This document shows, one piece after another, positions 1 to 6,270 of a stretch of DNA of 9,553 nucleotides (position 1 is its first letter; every line of letters begins with the position of its first letter). Location of the stretch: positions 1-9,553 of the forward strand of contig DTYY01000258.1 of the NCBI GenBank assembly GCA_012961645.1, given 5' to 3'. Both the position numbers and the translations under genes were made by a program. The DNA is from Methanosarcinales archaeon (GTDB taxonomy: Archaea > Halobacteriota > Methanosarcinia > Methanosarcinales > Methanogasteraceae). The notes under the pieces were generated by a model, which made no database searches, was not told the DNA's origin, and saw only the letters and a list, made by a program, of their open reading frames with translations.

Positions 1-418
<418 letters not shown>

Positions 419-518
419 TCAAAAAGTTTCAGAGGTTTTTTTCGAGATGCTCTTATGGTAGCCAGGTCCAGAAGGACAAAAGAAATAGCGGATGTGCCGA
501 ATCGATCGACACACCCCC

Positions 519-539
519 AAAAGAGGTTTCACCACCTCT
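519..539 (-). terminator. hairpin plus T-run at the end of the 88-residue gene
   Basis: On the minus strand AGAGGT (539-534) and ACCTCT (527-522) form a 6-bp stem around a 6-base loop, followed by a short T run to 519. The last codons and the TGA stop of the 529-795 gene lie inside the loop side of the hairpin. It looks like a short intrinsic terminator or a 3'-end stabilising hairpin. In archaea the T-run matters more than the stem, and this one is short. Confidence 0.45.
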
Positions 540-795
540 GAATGTAGTTAACAAATTCCCGTTTTGCCTCGAAGTTGTTATCCAGACGGTCAACCATCTT
601 CTTATACAGCGCAGTGAGCGACGGAAAGCCCCATGGATCTTCGAGATGGTGAATAGCCCAGGCTGATGCCTGTCTCACATCCATCTGACCACTGTTTATG
701 AATTCAACAGCGTCTTCGGCTATCTTGTCAATACCGACGAGATCGATCTCATCAAGCTCCGTCTTCACGCTAACAGGTTCGACATGTTCTATCAT
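529..795 (-). CDS. hypothetical 88-residue protein
   Basis: I do not recognise this protein. It is a small acidic soluble protein with no signal peptide, membrane segment, cysteine cluster or obvious nucleotide-binding motif. It reads as mostly helical: an acidic N-terminus (residues 1-20), then DVRQASAWAIHHLEDPWGF (about 39-57), which is rich in tryptophan and histidine, and a charged C-terminus ending NYIQRW. Support for a real gene comes from a GAGGTG ribosome binding site 6 bases before the ATG at 795, an AT-rich upstream region with a palindromic promoter-like element, and a hairpin at its 3' end. It stands alone, between the SepCysS gene (same strand, about 190 bases downstream) and a long intergenic region. 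Function unknown. Confidence 0.7.
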   Translation of the reverse strand: MIEHVEPVSVKTELDEIDLVGIDKIAEDAVEFINSGQMDVRQASAWAIHHLEDPWGFPSLTALYKKMVDRLDNNFEAKREFVNYIQRW

Positions 796-801
796 TTATC
801 A

Positions 802-807
802 CACCTC
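802..807 (-). promoter_or_regulatory. ribosome binding site of the 88-residue gene
   Basis: GAGGTG on the minus strand, 6 bases before the ATG at 795. It matches the archaeal GGAGGTGATC anti-16S consensus and fixes the start of this small gene. Confidence 0.7.
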
Positions 808-852
808 TTTTCCTTTGTGTAATACTTTATGTAATATTTGAAACATTAAGTA

Positions 853-868
853 TTACTAAATTTAGTAA
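853..868. promoter_or_regulatory. perfect 16-bp palindrome, likely promoter/operator
   Basis: TTACTAAATTTAGTAA is a perfect palindrome. It lies about 58 bases upstream of the ATG of the 88-residue minus-strand gene, inside an AT-rich tract where a TATA box would be expected. It could be a TATA element overlapped by a dimeric repressor site. The symmetry is seen directly; the operator role is inferred. A natural candidate binder is the Lrp/AsnC protein encoded divergently across the same intergenic region. Confidence 0.45.
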
Positions 869-913
869 ACGTGTTAATCACATATAAACATTTCTATCCA
901 GCGGGTTTTCATA

Positions 914-945
914 TCTACAATCATTGTGGATTTGCGTATCCACAA
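914..945. repeat. cluster of inverted repeats, TTGTGGAT / ATCCACAA
   Basis: TTGTGGAT at 924-931 and ATCCACAA at 938-945 are perfect inverted copies across a 6-base spacer. A third, imperfect arm, TCTACAA at 914-920, faces the first across 3 bases. The three arms alternate in orientation. This could be a multi-site operator or an RNA switch between alternative hairpins. It sits about 120-150 bases upstream of the 88-residue gene. Confidence 0.5.
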
Positions 946-1402
946 CCTTTGAGCTATGTTATTTTGTCATAATAAATATTTTATTTTAATCACCAACAAC
1001 CTGCCGGCGATGGATGATTGAACGTTCTTTCATGTCTATTTCTGATTGTCATGCAGCATGAAGAGTCCTTGAGGCCACTATCCCCGTGCCTGCAAACGTC
1101 ATCGATTGCAGGACCACATATTCATGATTATCTGACACCGTCATTGGTACTTCCCCAAGTCCAGACAATATGCGCTCTCACATTTCATAGACCGTTGTGA
1201 CAACATAAGTCCAACCACACTCCCGGATCTATGAAATAGCGGCAACCATCCTTCACAGTCTCACACCGGCGCGAGACTTTGTTCTCAACAAAATCTCCAC
1301 ACGCATGATAAACGTGGTTTCTGATTCATATTCATCTACATATTGATGATTATGCCGAACATGGCTACTAACAGATAGAATCATCTATTCGGAGGACATT
1401 TT

Positions 1403-1576
1403 ATGACATTTATCCAGAAAAGTACAGCCAGAGGGTTTGAATTCCATTGTTATGGCTCTAAAAGCTATATTTCATTATATTTATATCTAACATTAGTTCA
1501 TTGTTTTGCGCGCGACATCTGCGCAGTTGCCACCATAAAATGGAATATTATGGAAATTCATCGCAATGGTTCATGA
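1403..1576 (+). CDS. doubtful 57-residue ORF with good RBS; possible gene remnant
   Basis: A GGAGGA ribosome binding site (1391-1396) stands 6 bases before an ATG at 1403, and the frame stays open to a TGA at 1574-1576. The first part (MTFIQKSTARGF...) looks like a plausible protein start. From about codon 22 the composition becomes AT-driven and hydrophobic, rich in Tyr, Leu and Ile, with no family signature. It may be a small peptide gene, or the 5' end of a decayed gene such as a transposase whose N-terminus begins M-x-FI-x-K; that comparison is weak. It may also be chance. Confidence 0.25.
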   Translation: MTFIQKSTARGFEFHCYGSKSYISLYLYLTLVHCFARDICAVATIKWNIMEIHRNGS

Positions 1577-1638
1577 AGTGTTATTGACATTTAACAGACG
1601 AATCAGCCTCTTTTCGAGTAAATTGGTCATCCATTCCA

Positions 1639-1648
1639 TTATATATTA
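1639..1648 (+). promoter_or_regulatory. TATA-like element upstream of the Lrp/AsnC gene
   Basis: TTATATATTA lies about 90-100 bases before the first Lrp/AsnC codons. It would place transcription initiation near 1670 and leave a leader of roughly 65 bases. Assigned from composition and position only. Confidence 0.35.
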
Positions 1649-1734
1649 CATTTGCTATTATTAGGCTCGACCGATACATTAAAGAACGATTGGATTTATT
1701 GTCAATATAACACAGCAACTGAAGCGGATGTGCT

Positions 1735-2175
1735 ATTATCGTAGACGAACTGGACGAACAGATTCTCAAGGCAATGTCAGAGGGCATTGGTGTAGGGCCC
1801 AGATTGGCTGAGCTTGCCAGACATCTCGATGTTCCAAGAAGTACTGCGAACCTACGTGTTCGTATGCTCACAGAAAAGAACATTGTCATGGGATACCGCC
1901 CCCAGATCAACTGGGAGGAACTGGGATATTATATCAATGGCTATATTGGTATCGAATGTCCAAAACCGATCGTCGGCGACTTGCTAAACTTTTTAAAAGA
2001 TCAGGAGTGGGTTTTTGGTGTCTGGGAGGTCACATCCGGGAAATATGGATTGCTTGTGATGTGTCGATTCAAACAATACAACGAGATTGAACAGTTGAAA
2101 ACGTTTACCAGAACTGTGCAAGGAATTCGGGACGTGGATGTGTTTCTGCTCGGACCATACCATTCTCTGAAATGA
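1735..2175 (+). CDS. Lrp/AsnC family transcriptional regulator (start unusual)
   Basis: A DNA-binding regulator of the feast/famine (Lrp/AsnC) type, expected to act as a dimer or octamer through an N-terminal winged helix and a C-terminal ligand-binding RAM domain. The helix-turn-helix is visible as VDELDEQIL, RLAELARHLDVPRSTANLRVR and a wing with the sequence MGYRPQINW. The RAM-like part runs from GYYINGYIGIE to the C-terminus. The first ATG, at 1774, would cut away helix 1 (VDELDEQILKA), which family members need. Coding evidently begins earlier, at about 1735-1741, where the only candidates are ATT, ATC or GTA codons behind a GGATGTG ribosome-binding-like site (1726-1732). An in-frame TGA at 1720 limits the extension. 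A one-base deletion after a GTG at 1730 is the alternative. It is followed 67 bases later by another regulator on the same strand. The regulated genes are unknown. Confidence 0.88.
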   Translation: MIVDELDEQILKAMSEGIGVGPRLAELARHLDVPRSTANLRVRMLTEKNIVMGYRPQINWEELGYYINGYIGIECPKPIVGDLLNFLKDQEWVFGVWEVTSGKYGLLVMCRFKQYNEIEQLKTFTRTVQGIRDVDVFLLGPYHSLK

Positions 2176-2203
2176 TCATTGGACAACCTTCCATGATCGA
2201 CAG

Positions 2204-2214
2204 ATATATTATTA
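2204..2214 (+). promoter_or_regulatory. TATA-like element of the CBS-domain regulator
   Basis: ATATATTATTA is centred about 34 bases before the ATG at 2243. This predicts a very short leader and suggests transcription independent of the Lrp/AsnC gene. An AAGGT ribosome-binding-like site (2233-2237) lies 5 bases before the ATG. Confidence 0.45.
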
Positions 2215-2242
2215 GTTCACGGGGTCGATTTTAAGGTAGATT

Positions 2243-3154
2243 ATGAAACTTACCTCTATCCAGATCGAGATTCTAACGACGCTCGTCAGTCTCTTCCGTA
2301 AGAAAGGGGGCGCAGTGAAAGGAGATGAGATCGCTGTTGTGATCGACCGTACCCCGGGTACTGTGAGGAATCATATGCAGGCACTCAGGGCACTCGGAAT
2401 GATTGAGAGCGTGCCCGGACCAAAAGGGGGCTATCGCCCGACCAGCCAGACTTATGATGCCCTCAATATCACCAACCTGCCAAACAAGACAGAAACAAAC
2501 ATATATCGCAATGGTAAGCTTGTGGAGGACGCAACCGCATGTGAAATCTCGTTTACGACCGTCCAGGATCCGAAGACGTGCAACGGCAGAGTCAAGGTTG
2601 TGGGCGATATTCGCAATTTTCATGACGGTGACATCATCAAGATTGGACCAACACCGAACAACAAACTCGTGATCCGGGGGAAGGTCATCGGGCGGGATGA
2701 TACAAGAAACATCCTGGTTTATGCAATTTCGGATGTCATCACCCTGCCAAAGAGGCGCATCAGAGAGTGTGTTAATAACAGCCATACAACGATCGATGTG
2801 TATACCACTGTGAAGGAGGCTGCGGACATCCTTCTAAAAAATGAGATCAACGGCGCTCCTGTAACTGATAAAAAGAATATTGTCGGTGTTGTGGCGCTTA
2901 CTGACATCTTAAGAGCTTTGATCTCCGGATTCGTCAATCAGAAGGTGTGGAATATCATGTCAGGGGATGTGATCTCGATCGACGGCGATGAATCGATCTC
3001 CAGTGTTGCAAAACTCTTTGACCAGTATCATGTCAACAACATCGTCGTGGTCGTCAATGGAAAACCGTATGGCGTTGTATCAAAGAAGGATGTGTTTCGC
3101 GACCAGACAGGCATCGGCGAATCGATCATCACACCCACGCTGATGAGCGCTTGA
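2243..3154 (+). CDS. predicted transcriptional regulator, HTH plus two CBS domains
   Basis: A 303-residue cytoplasmic regulator resembling the archaeal COG2524 type, which joins an N-terminal helix-turn-helix to C-terminal CBS domains. Residues 1-70 form a winged helix (IQIEILTTLVSLFRKKGG, then TPGTVRNHMQALRALGMI and a glycine-rich wing PGPKGGYRPT). Residues 80-170 form a beta-rich linker domain (VKVVGDIRNFHDGDIIKIG). Residues 178-228 and 236-288 are the CBS pair, each with the typical pattern of a xAxxLxxxxINGAPV or VNNIVVV strand followed by GVV(A/S)xxDI/DVFR. CBS pairs usually sense adenosyl nucleotides; the ligand here is not predictable. The start is supported by AAGGT 5 bases before the ATG and a TATA-like box. 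It converges on the DUF473 gene with only 11 bases between the stop codons. Confidence 0.9.
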   Translation: MKLTSIQIEILTTLVSLFRKKGGAVKGDEIAVVIDRTPGTVRNHMQALRALGMIESVPGPKGGYRPTSQTYDALNITNLPNKTETNIYRNGKLVEDATACEISFTTVQDPKTCNGRVKVVGDIRNFHDGDIIKIGPTPNNKLVIRGKVIGRDDTRNILVYAISDVITLPKRRIRECVNNSHTTIDVYTTVKEAADILLKNEINGAPVTDKKNIVGVVALTDILRALISGFVNQKVWNIMSGDVISIDGDESISSVAKLFDQYHVNNIVVVVNGKPYGVVSKKDVFRDQTGIGESIITPTLMSA

Positions 3155-3165
3155 TGTCATTTAGA

Positions 3166-3555
3166 TTACCATGCCGCATAAATGGGACGTTCTTCAACAT
3201 CTGCCATCATCGCACCACCAAGTTTGGAGTGCAGTATATTTCGTACCCGACCGACACCCTCGGTAACCAGTTGGATGCGTGCCATCTGCGTCTCACGCTC
3301 TTCGTAGAAGAGATCGTTTCCCTGAACCACTCTGTGCGTGCTGATATCAAGCCGCTGCGCTCTGGCGATGATCCCTGTTGTGCCGGTGGTGACATCGTTG
3401 TGACTGGTCGATGACAGGAAGACAGGATCGCCAACAGTGATGTGCAGCACGGAAACAAAGTTATGTGGACTTCTGATCTCGATGGTACGGAGTACACGAT
3501 TTTTCAGATCACGCATCGCGTTATTTGACAGTCCGGACAGTACAACACATTTCAT
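3166..3555 (-). CDS. DUF473 family protein
   Basis: This 129-residue protein fits the archaeal DUF473 family of unknown function, known mainly from methanogens. Visible landmarks are the start MKCVVLSGLS, the segment RTIEIRSPHNFVSVL (about 24-38), GDPVFLSS, and DVTTGTTGIIARAQ (about 54-67) followed by DISTHRVVQGNDLFYEE. There is no membrane segment, signal or metal cluster. The ATG at 3555 is preceded by GGGTGATT, which overlaps the TGA stop of the upstream PAC2 gene, so the two are very probably one transcript with coupled translation. The partnership hints at a role in protein quality control, but that is inference. The family name is from recall of the signature and I am moderately sure of it. 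Confidence 0.78.
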   Translation of the reverse strand: MKCVVLSGLSNNAMRDLKNRVLRTIEIRSPHNFVSVLHITVGDPVFLSSTSHNDVTTGTTGIIARAQRLDISTHRVVQGNDLFYEERETQMARIQLVTEGVGRVRNILHSKLGGAMMADVEERPIYAAW

Positions 3556-3561
3556 TGCGAA

Positions 3562-4299
3562 TCACCCATACATTGAGAGCGGATGTGGCGGTTCTTCCTC
3601 TTGTTCCACAGTATTCCTGATATCCTCTGCGAGTTTCTGCATCTCAAGTTCGATCTGCCCTGCCTCTTTGATCAGTTTTTCGGTATCTATCGAGAGGTTG
3701 TACAGATCGTTCAAGACCTGAATCACGGCAACCGCGGCAAGCGGATCCGGATTTTGGCTGCGAGTGCTTCCGAGCAAGCTGATTGCAGGAAAGTCGCGTG
3801 AAGCACATTCGGTTACGATGCTACCCGCAATTCCGGAGATCGTGCCCATCTGGAAGATTTCAACCAGTTTTTTGATGTTTTCAACCCCTTCCTTCGTTGT
3901 CGCTGCGCCAAATACGATATGCTTCTCAGCCTCCAGTGGTATACCGGCAACCGAGACGACCTCGCGGGCATTGATCGATACTGCCCAGTCGATGAGCGAT
4001 TTACTCACAACATAAGCGATATTCGGATGGATCGGGATGTCAGAAACCACCACGATAAGCTCGTTCTTCGCGCTTTCGTATATCCGCACCGGCATGTTCA
4101 CCCGCCCTTCAAGCAGCATCGCAACCGGCGGAAAGTGCTTTGAAGTGATCGCGCCCAGGTACTCCATATCAAGTTCATGTATCATCTGCTGGCTTGCGAT
4201 GCTCCCCACAAGTCCAACGCCAGGGAAGCCTTCTACAACCACGGGGTTGCTCGACTTGGGTTTTCTTGTAATCACATCCACGTCCGGATCCGGTTCCAT
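3562..4299 (-). CDS. PAC2 family protein (proteasome assembly chaperone-like)
   Basis: A 245-residue member of the PAC2/COG2047-COG1938 family, whose eukaryotic relatives help assemble 20S proteasome alpha rings; the archaeal role is not settled. The family signature is clear: VVVEGFPGVGLVGSIASQQM near residues 20-40, then EYLGAITSKHFPPVAML, a beta-alpha core with VSVAGIPLE, and a C-terminal helical, acidic, glutamate-rich segment (IELEMQKLAEDI, then EQEEEPP) ending SMYG. The frame can be extended to a TTG at 4356. The ATG at 4299 is preferred because a TATA-like element near 4364 would place transcription start at about 4338, inside the longer version, and because MEPDPDVD just before the core is a normal length for the family. 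It is followed by DUF473 with 6 bases between the stop codon and the next ATG, and diverges from rpl15e. Confidence 0.88.
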   Translation of the reverse strand: MEPDPDVDVITRKPKSSNPVVVEGFPGVGLVGSIASQQMIHELDMEYLGAITSKHFPPVAMLLEGRVNMPVRIYESAKNELIVVVSDIPIHPNIAYVVSKSLIDWAVSINAREVVSVAGIPLEAEKHIVFGAATTKEGVENIKKLVEIFQMGTISGIAGSIVTECASRDFPAISLLGSTRSQNPDPLAAVAVIQVLNDLYNLSIDTEKLIKEAGQIELEMQKLAEDIRNTVEQEEEPPHPLSMYG

Positions 4300-4357
4300 G
4301 AGTGTAGTTACTTGGAGTACTTGTAGATAAAGATTCTGATCGCAGTAGCTGGGCAAC

Positions 4358-4371
4358 GTTTAATAGTAAAC
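4358..4371. promoter_or_regulatory. shared, nearly symmetrical TATA element between PAC2 and rpl15e
   Basis: GTTTAATAGTAAAC is palindromic at 12 of 14 positions and reads as a TATA-like box on both strands. On the minus strand it sits about 65 bases from the PAC2 ATG. On the plus strand it is about 100 bases from the L15e ATG, giving a leader of roughly 75-80 bases. It is the only clear TATA candidate in the 166-base divergent region. Confidence 0.45.
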
Positions 4372-4395
4372 ACATCCAAAAACCACACTTCATCG

Positions 4396-4438
4396 GCGGG
4401 AATGCTCCCGCAGGGATGTGACTGCGAAAAAGAGCAGT
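4396..4438 (+). promoter_or_regulatory. two-hairpin leader upstream of rpl15e
   Basis: Two stems precede the L15e gene. The first is GCGGGA (4396-4401) with TCCCGC (4406-4411) around an ATGC loop. The second is ACTGC (4421-4425) with GCAGT (4434-4438) around a purine-rich loop GAAAAAGA. They end about 15 bases before the ribosome binding site. They may form a regulatory leader, for example an autogenous ribosomal-protein binding site. The base pairing is seen; the function is inferred. Confidence 0.35.
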
Positions 4439-4465
4439 TGAACCACAAAACAGGTGAATTCGCAA

Positions 4466-5044
4466 ATGACGAGATCGTTTTACGCATATATCAGAGACGC
4501 ATGGAAGAATCCTGACAAGACCTACGTGCATGACCTCAGGTGGCAGCGGCTTCAGGAGTGGCGCAATGACCGAAGTGTGGTCCGGATCAGGAGACCGACC
4601 CGCATCGATCGCGCACGCGCGCTCGGCTATAAGGCAAAGCAGGGCATCATCATGGTGCGTGCGAAGGTGCGGCGCGGCGGCAGACGCAAATCAAGATACA
4701 TACGCGGGCGGCGGACAAAGCGCATGGGGATGCACAAGATAACGCCACGAAAGAGTCTGCAATGGATCGCTGAGGAGCGCGCAAGCCGGAAATACCCAAA
4801 CATGCAGGTCTTAAACTCATACTGGGTCGGAGAAGATGGAAAACACAAGTGGTATGAGGTTATACTGGTCGATCCGAACCATCCTGTGATTAAAAATGAT
4901 TCGCAACTGAAATGGATATGTGATGTCAGCGGTAGGGCAGAACGCGGCTTGACCAGTGCCGGAAGAAAAGGGAGGGGCTTGAGCAAGCGTGGCAGAGGCA
5001 CCGAGAAGACGAGACCGAGCATCGGTTCGCATCGAGGGAAGTAG
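4466..5044 (+). CDS. rpl15e: 50S ribosomal protein L15e
   Basis: Ribosomal protein L15e, a basic large-subunit protein specific to archaea and eukaryotes. The 192-residue length is normal for archaeal members. Signature segments are [13 protein letters not shown] at the start, [19 protein letters not shown], an arginine/glycine-rich loop ([15 protein letters not shown]), [18 protein letters not shown], and a basic glycine-rich tail ending SIGSHRGK. The start is placed at ATG 4466. GGTGA at 4453-4457 is a good ribosome binding site 8 bases upstream, so the in-frame GTG at 4454 belongs to that site and is not the start. The gene diverges from PAC2 and is followed by 215 bases without a clear gene. 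No usual archaeal partner gene follows it directly. Confidence 0.97.
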   Translation: MTRSFYAYIRDAWKNPDKTYVHDLRWQRLQEWRNDRSVVRIRRPTRIDRARALGYKAKQGIIMVRAKVRRGGRRKSRYIRGRRTKRMGMHKITPRKSLQWIAEERASRKYPNMQVLNSYWVGEDGKHKWYEVILVDPNHPVIKNDSQLKWICDVSGRAERGLTSAGRKGRGLSKRGRGTEKTRPSIGSHRGK

Positions 5045-5098
5045 GGTCGTTCTGAGGTATTCGTTTCAAATTAGGTGGTAACCGGGTGCACTGGTTAA

Positions 5099-5170
5099 AC
5101 AATCAGTCTAATCGGCGTTAATCTGCAGCTAAAAGCTTTATTTGCCACTGATCAACACAGATGATCGATA
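5099..5170. repeat. possible degenerate short repeat downstream of rpl15e
   Basis: The stretch 5099-5128 reads as three degenerate tandem units of 9-10 bases starting with (T/C)AATC (CAATCAGTC, TAATCGGCGT, TAATCTGCAG). It is followed by a related motif near 5148-5165 (CTGATCAACACAGATGATCG). It resembles remnant interspersed repeats scattered in intergenic regions of other prokaryotes. No second copy exists in this window, so this is tentative. Confidence 0.22.
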
Positions 5171-5220
5171 TCGCCCACTTCTGGTAGTTGTGCTTTCACA
5201 AGACGATCCAGCGTTCCCAG

Positions 5221-5235
5221 AAATCATAATAAAAA
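5221..5235 (-). terminator. T-rich terminator candidate after the MfnD-like gene
   Basis: On the minus strand TTTTTATTATGATTT begins 24 bases past the TAG stop of the ATP-grasp gene. Oligo-T tracts on the coding strand are the usual archaeal termination signal. No stem is needed, and none is obvious here. Confidence 0.4.
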
Positions 5236-5259
5236 TCCGGTGCCTTACCCACATAACAC

Positions 5260-6183
5260 CTATCTGTAATCGGCAGGTTCAACCTCTTTCGCATCGAGTA
5301 TCACATCCAGATCCGATTTTGTGAATGAAAACGATCCGTTGATCCCGATCGCATCAGGAAGCTCCCCAAACCTCGCCCTGATGAGCAGATCCCCTATCTC
5401 GTGATCGATGACCCTCACAATCCCGAGTATCGAGGTCGTAGGTCTTGGATTTACGTCCACCACGTACAACCGGTCGCCTGCAACGATATCGAGCCCGACA
5501 TAACCCCTGCATCCAAGCACACGCGCCGCAGCAGCGGCTACGTCCATGACCTCGTCCCACCGGGGCGTTTGGTACGGCACGATCCCGCCGTTGTATCCGA
5601 TCCCGGTCTCGATCGTCTGCTTGTTCACGGTGAGCGGGAGTGTTGTGTCGCCGATGATCAGGCTCGCACTCAGATGCTCTCCTGACACGAACTCGGTCAC
5701 GATGAAACCGTCGCCCGGCTCCACCTTCTCCGTTACGACCGATATCCCCTCCGAAGCACAGCCCCATCTCGGTTTGATCACGTACATCCCGGCATCGTCA
5801 GCCATTTTAGGGACCGCGATCCCGTTATCTGACAGGATCTGCGAGCATACGAGTTTGTCGGCACATTTTCTGACCGATTCGCTCGGACAGCCGAGATTGA
5901 CCGTGCTCTCCTCAACAACCCGGGTCAGATCGGCGAGAATCTCATCGGGAGCGATCACGATGCCTGCATCGCACATACGCGCGACTTCCTCGACCGATCG
6001 CTCGAAATCGGTGCATTTAACCGCCTCTCCTCTGATTCCGGTGACCTGACGTCTTGCAGGATATCGCACCTGATGCCCGGATGCATCGAAGCTGTTTACA
6101 AGCGAGCGAAGCATGGCGCATCCTTCGGCGATGATCTCAGGGTCACCGGTTGCAACAGCGTACTCTGCAACCATGATCTTCAT
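5260..6183 (-). CDS. mfnD: ATP-grasp ligase, probable tyramine-L-glutamate ligase MfnD
   Basis: A 307-residue ATP-grasp protein of the COG1821 type, matching MfnD, which joins glutamate to tyramine with ATP in methanofuran synthesis. Numbered from ATG 6183, it starts MKIMVAEYAVATGDPEI, a beta strand and turn typical of this subfamily. The ATP-grasp core shows YVIKPRWGCASEGIS (about 134-148, nucleotide-binding lysine and loop), FIVTEFVSGEHLSAS (about 160-174), the catalytic-region GYNGGIVPYQ, GYVGLDIV, and the metal-ligand motif VDVNPRPTTS (about 242-251). The longer start at 6204 is less likely: a TATA-like box at 6215-6222 would place transcription start at about 6190, after that codon, giving an almost leaderless mRNA beginning at 6183. 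The substrate assignment rests on family resemblance and lineage; another COG1821 ligase activity is possible. Confidence 0.82.
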   Translation of the reverse strand: MKIMVAEYAVATGDPEIIAEGCAMLRSLVNSFDASGHQVRYPARRQVTGIRGEAVKCTDFERSVEEVARMCDAGIVIAPDEILADLTRVVEESTVNLGCPSESVRKCADKLVCSQILSDNGIAVPKMADDAGMYVIKPRWGCASEGISVVTEKVEPGDGFIVTEFVSGEHLSASLIIGDTTLPLTVNKQTIETGIGYNGGIVPYQTPRWDEVMDVAAAAARVLGCRGYVGLDIVAGDRLYVVDVNPRPTTSILGIVRVIDHEIGDLLIRARFGELPDAIGINGSFSFTKSDLDVILDAKEVEPADYR

Positions 6184-6214
6184 AGGTGCGTGTTTCCATG
6201 CCATATTATTACTT

Positions 6215-6222
6215 GTATAAAA
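6215..6222 (-). promoter_or_regulatory. TATA-like element of the MfnD-like gene
   Basis: TTTTATAC on the minus strand is centred about 35 bases before the ATG at 6183. This predicts a leader of under 10 bases and supports the shorter start. Confidence 0.45.
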
Positions 6223-6270
6223 TCATAACACTGCCATCAGAGGCTGTTTCTTTCGATGAAATGTTTGTTT

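Larger units (their letters stand above)
796..1734. other. long AT-rich intergenic region, no confident gene
   Basis: About 940 bases separate the divergent 88-residue gene and the Lrp/AsnC gene. I see no tRNA, CRISPR or recognisable protein here. It holds the palindrome at 853-868, the inverted-repeat cluster at 914-945, a possible 57-codon ORF at 1403-1576 and a TATA-like element near 1640. Frames between about 1020 and 1400 on both strands are short and broken and match nothing I know. The region could be a large regulatory region, an unannotated RNA locus, or the residue of lost genes. Confidence 0.6.

Noticed and set aside
1018..1200. 60-residue plus-strand ORF in the long intergenic region
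   Set aside because: No ribosome binding site, no family signature and an irregular composition; likely chance.
1301..1400. Possible tRNA or hairpin-rich RNA near 1301-1360
   Set aside because: The short complementary stretches do not form a cloverleaf, and no T-arm or anticodon stem was found.
1581..1910. 109-residue minus-strand ORF
   Set aside because: Mostly antisense to the Lrp/AsnC coding region, with serine-rich shadow-like composition and no ribosome binding site.
4300..4356. TTG at 4356 as the PAC2 start
   Set aside because: It is upstream of the predicted transcription start and adds 19 residues not typical of the family.
4454..4465. GTG at 4454 as the L15e start
   Set aside because: It lies within the GGTGA ribosome binding site; ATG 4466 gives the standard L15e N-terminus.
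4627..5022. 131-residue minus-strand ORF
   Set aside because: Antisense shadow of rpl15e.
5142..5324. 60-residue plus-strand ORF, and a 38-codon minus-strand frame in the rpl15e-mfnD spacer
   Set aside because: The plus frame overlaps the end of the ATP-grasp gene. The minus frames have short protein-like pieces but are broken by stops and match no family I can name.
5546..6049. 167-residue plus-strand ORF
   Set aside because: Antisense shadow of the ATP-grasp gene; its serine/threonine/proline-rich product has no start signal.
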